Of a DNA stretch of 64,000 nucleotides, positions 59,706-64,000 are shown in pieces (within the stretch, counting starts at the first letter, position 1; the number at the start of each line of letters is the position of its first letter). Position numbers and translations under genes: made by a program. The notes below the pieces were generated by a model. It was not told where the DNA came from. It did not search any database and was given only the letters and a program-made list of their open reading frames with translations. Where the stretch lies: the NCBI GenBank assembly GCA_014155875.1, contig JACEFZ010005124.1, positions 67,001 through 131,000 of the forward strand. The letters are read 5' to 3'. The DNA is from Cepaea nemoralis. Lineage: Eukaryota; Mollusca; Gastropoda; Stylommatophora; Helicidae.

Positions 59706-59924
59706 TCATAATAATCTTCACTGAACTGAACTGTACAATGTTTTCAAAAAAGTAAAAGAAACTCCAAGAATGTCAAATGCATGTTTTCTCACCGTATATT
59801 TGAATAATGACATCATAAACAACAGGTTAAACGATTTATGGCTGGCATGTTGTGCTGAATCATGTTGGGTGCATACTACAGAAATAGTTCAACATGTGTA
59901 TTTCAGCTGTAAAGATTCATCTTG

Positions 59925-60085
59925 TTGCTTTATTGATGCTGAGTTATTTCTATAAAATACTCCTAAGGTTTGCTTTATTTATGCTGACCTATTTCTATAA
60001 AACACTCCTAAGGTTGGGGAGGATCGAATCCCTGACCACAGGGACAGCAGGCGAGTGTCTAGACACAACAATACCACAGCTCCCA
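59925..60085. repeat. 48-bp duplication and SINE head fragment
   Basis: 'tgatgctgagttatttctat' is duplicated at 59935-60002. 60008-60085 carries, on minus, a box B GGGATTCGATCC preceded by a tRNA-like segment. Confidence 0.55.
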
Positions 60086-60268
60086 TGTGTCTAAGGAGAT
60101 AACAGCAATATCATGGTTCCCATGTATCTAAGGAGATATAGCGAAATATGCCAGACAATAAATAGTGTAAACTATAGTCTGTGTCTTCATTGTTCAAACT
60201 TCAAGAATATTATGTTACTGTACCCAAAGTCATACATCACTTGTTCTCAAGCAGCGACCAAAACTCAC

Positions 60269-60343
60269 TCCCATAAGTACATAACCAGCTCTTAGTAGGT
60301 CATCACTATCCACTGCATGATGTAATGCTGTTTTACCACTTTT
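60269..60343 (-). pseudogene. Partial duplicate of an NF-kappa-B ankyrin exon (possible cassette exon)
   Basis: 75 bp on minus, open for 25 codons: KSGKTALHHAVDSDDLLRAG then YVLMG. It is closely similar to the 3' part of the exon at 60505-60674 (KSGKTALHHAVDNDDLPVAG). The donor GTGAGT is kept, and CAG immediately precedes AAAAGTGG. Both ends are phase 0, so inclusion between the neighbouring exons would keep the frame. The acceptor's pyrimidine tract is weak, so it may be a dead duplicate. A repeated acatcacttgttctcaa flanks it (about 60236 and 60357). Confidence 0.65.
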
Positions 60344-60396
60344 CTGATCAGAGACATACATCACTTGTTCTCAATAACAACAAAACCTTTGCTTTA

Positions 60397-60493
60397 GCCA
60401 CTACACGCTGTGGGATTTACTGAGGGGATCCGAGCACTTATGGACTGAATGGTGCGATGTGCAATTAGGAAGATCTGTCGACTAACTAACTAA
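60397..60493 (+). mobile_element. LINE 3' end with (AACT) tail
   Basis: ctacacgctgtgggatttac, 'cttatggactgaatggtgcg' and 'gatctgtcgactaactaac' match 20339-20440. The tail ends about 6 bp from the GTGAGT donor of the exon at 60505-60674. Confidence 0.85.
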
Positions 60494-60504
60494 CAAAGAC
60501 TCAC

Positions 60505-60674
60505 TTCCATTAGTAAATAACCGGCAACTGGTAGGTCATCATTATCCACTGCATGATGTAAGGCTGTTTTACCACTTTTCCCATCTGGCAATTCAACATC
60601 AGCCTGACCAAACACTAATGTCCGCAGCATTTCTACATTGCCTGCCAGAGCAGCCAGGTGTACAGGAGAATAGC
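60505..60674 (-). CDS. NF-kappa-B p105-like, ankyrin exon
   Basis: A 170-bp exon, phase 1 in and phase 0 out: (G)YSPVHLAALAGNVEMLRT, LVFGQADVELPDGKSGKTAL and HHAVDNDDLPVAGYLLME. Two ankyrin units are visible (YSPVHLAALAGN..ML and KTALHHAVDNDDLPVAGYLL); the latter mirrors p105 '[20 protein letters not shown]'. Acceptor TATCCTTGCTAACAG, donor GAA followed by GTGAGT. A LINE tail sits just past the donor, and a partial copy of this exon lies at 60269-60343. Confidence 0.94.
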
Positions 60675-60719
60675 CTGTTAGCAAGGATACAAAGATAAAG
60701 CATGTCACGGTTTATCAGT

Positions 60720-60973
60720 CCTTACACTGAAAATAAACTATATAAAACAATTTTATTTCTTTGAATTAAAGAACAAAACAAAAAAAGAACATGTAGGTAA
60801 TGAATATCAAGGTTTATAAGTTCTTACACTGAACATAAAAAAATAAAGTATATAAAACGGCAATTTTGTGTCTTTGAATTAAAGAACAAATAAAATTCAG
60901 TGACTGGATTTAGTTTCTACTGCAGGGAAAGAAATTATAAATTTGTAGTACTGAATCAAATAAGAATATAGAA
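60720..60973. other. No gene; AT-rich intron
   Basis: A ~70-bp stretch ('gtttatcagtccttacactg', 'tctttgaattaaagaacaaa') is imperfectly duplicated at 60710-60780 and 60810-60890. Confidence 0.5.
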
Positions 60974-61192
60974 TAGTTAATTTGGTAATCTCATAGCATA
61001 GCTAGTTTATTAGTTAGTTACTAGTGTATTTGTTAGCTAGCATGCTAGTTATTTAATTTGTTATTTAATCAAATAAATTAAATTATTACATTTAATTTTA
61101 AATAACAAATTAAATAACTAGCATACTAGCTAACAAATACACTAGTAACTAACTAATAAACTAGCTATGCTACAAGATTACCAAATTAACTA
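60974..61192. mobile_element. AT-rich foldback element, ~94-bp arms
   Basis: 60974-61067 and 61099-61192 are near-perfect inverted repeats around a 31-bp AT-rich centre (arm text: tagttagttactagtgtatt, 'tgttagctagcatgctagtt'). Confidence 0.85.
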
Positions 61193-61255
61193 GCAACTAA
61201 TTAGTCGACTAACTAGCTAAAAAACTAAGTAACTAAATAGTTAAATAACTATACT

Positions 61256-61975
61256 GCGTTCACAAATGTTTGCCTCTGTATAAAATTCCATAACTCAGTA
61301 ACCAACTGTGGAAAAATAATGAGATTTAGCATATAACCTTATCATCATGTATACCAAACAAAAATATTTTTGTTCTACAGCAGATCTAAATGCTTGTTTA
61401 TATGTGGTATATAATTTACAGGTCGGAGATTAAGTGCATATTATGAAATGTATTACATCTTCACATGGAAACATCAGTGTTCAATAATGAATATTCTCCT
61501 TAAGAATTTCTTTATGAGAAGCACGCCACATAGTGGAATGGAAGTGTTCAGAGGTTACTGTAAAACAAGTTTGTTAGTGTGAATTCAATATATTGTTGCC
61601 AAAACATCAAAGAAATTTCGCCACTTTCCATGATTTCAGTTGCCTTCGGACCTATCAAAGACATATTTCTTGGGTGGGAGTAAATATAAGATGGCATGGA
61701 AAATTTCATAATGATGCAACAGATACTTTTTAAGATATTGAGCATGAATGAGAGCAAACATTTGTGAACACACTAAAGCAAACTAGTTAGCTAACTAACC
61801 ACACATGCAATTTAATGCTAAACACCAACTATTTGTGAATGCGCTATAGTGAACTAGTTAACTAACTAACTAACCACACAGGCAATTTAATGCTAAACAC
61901 CAACTATTTGTGAATGTGCTATAGTGAACTAGTTAGCTAACTAACCACACATGCAATTTAATGCTAAACACCAAA
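61256..61975. mobile_element. TIR element (~520 bp) and tandem repeat at its end
   Basis: gttcacaaatgtttgcctct at 61257 and gagcaaacatttgtgaac near 61755-61772 form terminal inverted repeats, with no transposase inside. 61780-61975 is a ~80-bp unit repeated about 2.5 times. Its tatttgtgaatgcgctatag segment resembles the element's right end. Confidence 0.65.
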
Positions 61976-62139
61976 CAATAAATAAAAATATACAAGTAAG
62001 ACACCTGGAAAATACTCAAACACAGTTGACTGACTAGCAATGTTCCCACTAATCTGTGCCAATGAGCTCATTTACAGTTTTTAACACAAAGATTTATTGT
62101 CTCAGTGCACAAGCAGAAGGTATACCATCACAATACAGC

Positions 62140-62475
62140 TTTTTTTTCATCCGTTTTGTGTTTTGCATTCGCTCGCTATGAACTCAAGCATAATCTATAC
62201 ATGTTCTAATACCACTAGTAGTTGCCACTACTGGGAAGTGAACTGGATTTATGCTGCATGTGGATTAGCTTTCGCTATTACTAGTGTCACTTGCCATCAG
62301 ACGAACCCACTCCAAATTCTTGTAATTATCATCCTCAATTCATGGATGAGTAGCCAACATTTGAGTCCAACTGACCGGTGCAGCGGTTGAAATCGCTACC
62401 TCACCATCAGCATACCAGAAGTTTAAGAGCGAGTGTTCTGATCCATTCAGCCATGCTGACCTCCTTCCATCAGTT
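62140..62475 (-). mobile_element. SINE family A
   Basis: On minus: GGTCAGCATGGCTGAATGGA (box A), a degenerate box B (GCGATTTCAACCGC) and the family body to 'TTGAGTTCATAGCGAGCG'; a T-run at 62141-62148 is the A-tail. Confidence 0.85.
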
Positions 62476-62609
62476 AAGTTCATATTAGTCATGCCATGCT
62501 GTCTATTTGCCCTCTTCTTAAGGACATATATCATTATGTCCGGTTGTCATTTTAATCCATTTATTTTCACAATGCAATGACTGAATATTTGTCTGAAGGC
62601 CATCACTTT

Positions 62610-62760
62610 CCTTTGGCTGCATACTTTGGATGTGAGAAATGGAAAATATTGCAATCACTAAAAAAGAAAACTGAGGTTTTTAAAGTTAAATGTTACAGAA
62701 AAGTCTTCAGAATAGTTCTAGAGACGGCCTCCAGAGGTCCTTGGAAAACAATATGCCAGA
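62610..62760 (+). pseudogene. LINE reverse-transcriptase fragment
   Basis: 62610-62730 reads YFGCEKWKILQSLKKKTEVF and KVKCYRKVFRIVLE, the 'YGCE.WT...K.....F..KCYR..L.I' block of LINE polymerases. 62735-62800 looks like a piece of SINE C. Confidence 0.75.
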
Positions 62761-63062
62761 GAACCGAATGATAAAGTCTGAAAATGAACCCATGATCAAG
62801 GTAATGTACACCAGGCTGGTTGTCTTTTAGGTAGATCCTGTTGATCATTCACATCCACATCCACTCTCCAGTCTAATCCACAGCCAGTAAAGCCATAGTC
62901 ACATGAACTATAATATAACAGGCAGATTTCCATTACTATCCCCACCACCCACACATCAGATTATCATCAACATTTTTCTAGCAAAATTTAAATTAAGAAA
63001 AGCTGAGTTGGCATTATTATTGCACTCTGTGACTGGATTGTGAAGCATGAATACAATCTTAC

Positions 63063-63285
63063 CATCATAATTCAGGTAGTTGAGCTCAGGGAAAGGGTTA
63101 GTCCGGCTTTGGCCTGGTCTCAAATACTTGACCAGAGTTTTGAGGCAAGCGCTTGAATTGTTTAGAACTGCCAAATGAGCAGCTGTGTTACCGTTGCGGT
63201 CGGCTACGGTTGAATCGGCTCCTGTGTGCAGCAGCATTTCAACCATATTATTCTGCTTAGTCACTGTTGCCAGGTGAAGGGGTGT
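63063..63285 (-). CDS. NF-kappa-B p105-like, ankyrin exon (first in window)
   Basis: A 223-bp exon, phase 0 in and phase 1 out: TPLHLATVTKQNNMVEMLLH, TGADSTVADRNGNTAAHLAV, LNNSSACLKTLVKYLRPGQS and RTNPFPELNYLNYDG. TPLHLA.ITKQ..VVE.LL.AGAD..L.DR.GN is the p105 ankyrin signature, and GNTAAHLAVLNNSSACLKTL is the next repeat. Acceptor ATGTCCATCAATACAG, donor GATG followed by GTAAGA. The Rel homology domain and first ankyrin units lie off the right edge. In the family the ankyrin part masks the Rel domain and holds the dimer in the cytoplasm until processed. Confidence 0.95.
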
Positions 63286-63489
63286 CTGTATTGATGGACA
63301 TTTTACATTTAGTATATTTAGCATACACACACATATAAACATTGCATACATCTGGAACATATACATATAAACACCACATAGACACAGGAATATATAAATG
63401 ATAAATGTATATTAATGATTAGTAAAAATCATCATCATGGTAATCTGGACAGGTTATATGGTGCTCTAATCTCTTCCTTAACATTCCTA

Positions 63490-63860
63490 CCAGTGTTAGT
63501 TAGTTAGTTAGTTAGTTAGTTAGCTAGTCAGTTAGTTGCGGTTCCAACTTCATGGCAAAGGGTCACCCCCATAGTGCTCTGTTCCTGTGCCAGTGAATAG
63601 CATACAAAATGCTCCTCACTGCCCTGTGTTAAAAGTGGAACAAACAGCAGTACTGACAAACCAACAGCATGCACAGGCAAGTACATGCATAAGGCCGCTG
63701 CCAACAAAATCTTGCCAGTGTATAACACCTGACCACACCAGTTTTGTGTTTATTAACCAACTGTTTTGTAATCTTGACAAAATGTTCGTGTCTGGAGGCA
63801 TCCTGCTTCACTTACATCTCCCTCACTCTGGGCAAGGAAACTGGTTCACATGAGACCTTA
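63490..63860 (-). mobile_element. LINE 3' UTR with (AACT)n tail
   Basis: On minus, 'GCATGCTGTTGGTTTGTCAG', 'CACAGGGCAGTGAGGAGCAT' and 'CCCTTTGCCATGAAGTTGGA' run into (aact)n (ttagttag at 63497-63535 on plus). Same family as 52565-53062 and 34990-35238. 63861-64000 has no recognised feature. Confidence 0.8.
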
Positions 63861-64000
63861 CAGTCATCTTTTCATCCGGCATCTCTTATAGCACTGATGA
63901 TGTCAGGCTAACCAGTGCCCTTCCCTCCTTGATCACAGCCATGTTTGCCAAATGATCACCCCGAGCACTGCCTTTCATGCCTAGATATAGATGATAGCTG

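Overview
This is a repeat-saturated eukaryotic (metazoan) window. It holds parts of two spliced protein-coding genes, both on the minus strand. I rebuilt their exons from protein similarity to known families plus matching splice sites and codon phases. Gene structure, base composition and the mix of tRNA-derived SINEs, non-LTR retrotransposons and minisatellites suggest a lophotrochozoan, most likely a mollusc. That assignment is inference.

Gene 1 (left, minus strand) is a ZCCHC24-like zinc-knuckle gene. Its first coding exon is at 15002-15529 and its second at 4188-4367, separated by a 10.6-kb intron. The remaining exons, expected to encode the C-terminal cysteine-rich domain, were not found between 1 and 4187 and presumably lie off the left edge. 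The intron carries a 38-bp minisatellite, a trinucleotide cluster, and about 3.6 kb of AACT/GACT tetranucleotide array. That array appears to have grown from the 3' tail of a LINE and was later hit by a second LINE.

Gene 2 (right, minus strand) is the C-terminal half of an NF-kappa-B p105/Relish-type protein. Six exons (63063-63285, 60505-60674, 57301-57519, 56311-56491, 53133-53323, 47858-47941) give 355 codons plus stop. They encode most of the ankyrin-repeat (I-kappa-B-like) domain, a linker and a C-terminal death domain that ends almost immediately at the stop. The Rel homology domain lies off the right edge. A 25-codon partial duplicate of an ankyrin exon at 60269-60343 keeps an AG/GT frame and phase 0/0, so it could be an in-frame cassette exon.

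The 32 kb between the two genes (about 15.6-47.8 kb) and all introns are filled with mobile-element debris and tandem arrays. I see at least seven SINE families (labelled A, B, C, D, E, H and I here), several with clear target-site duplications and three nested insertions. There are many 3' fragments of non-LTR retrotransposons, mariner-like and hAT-like DNA elements, foldback elements, a 5S rRNA pseudogene, and more than a dozen minisatellites with units of 15 to 80 bp. Most open frames in the window are by-products of these arrays. I see no microbial operon, CRISPR array or defence system.
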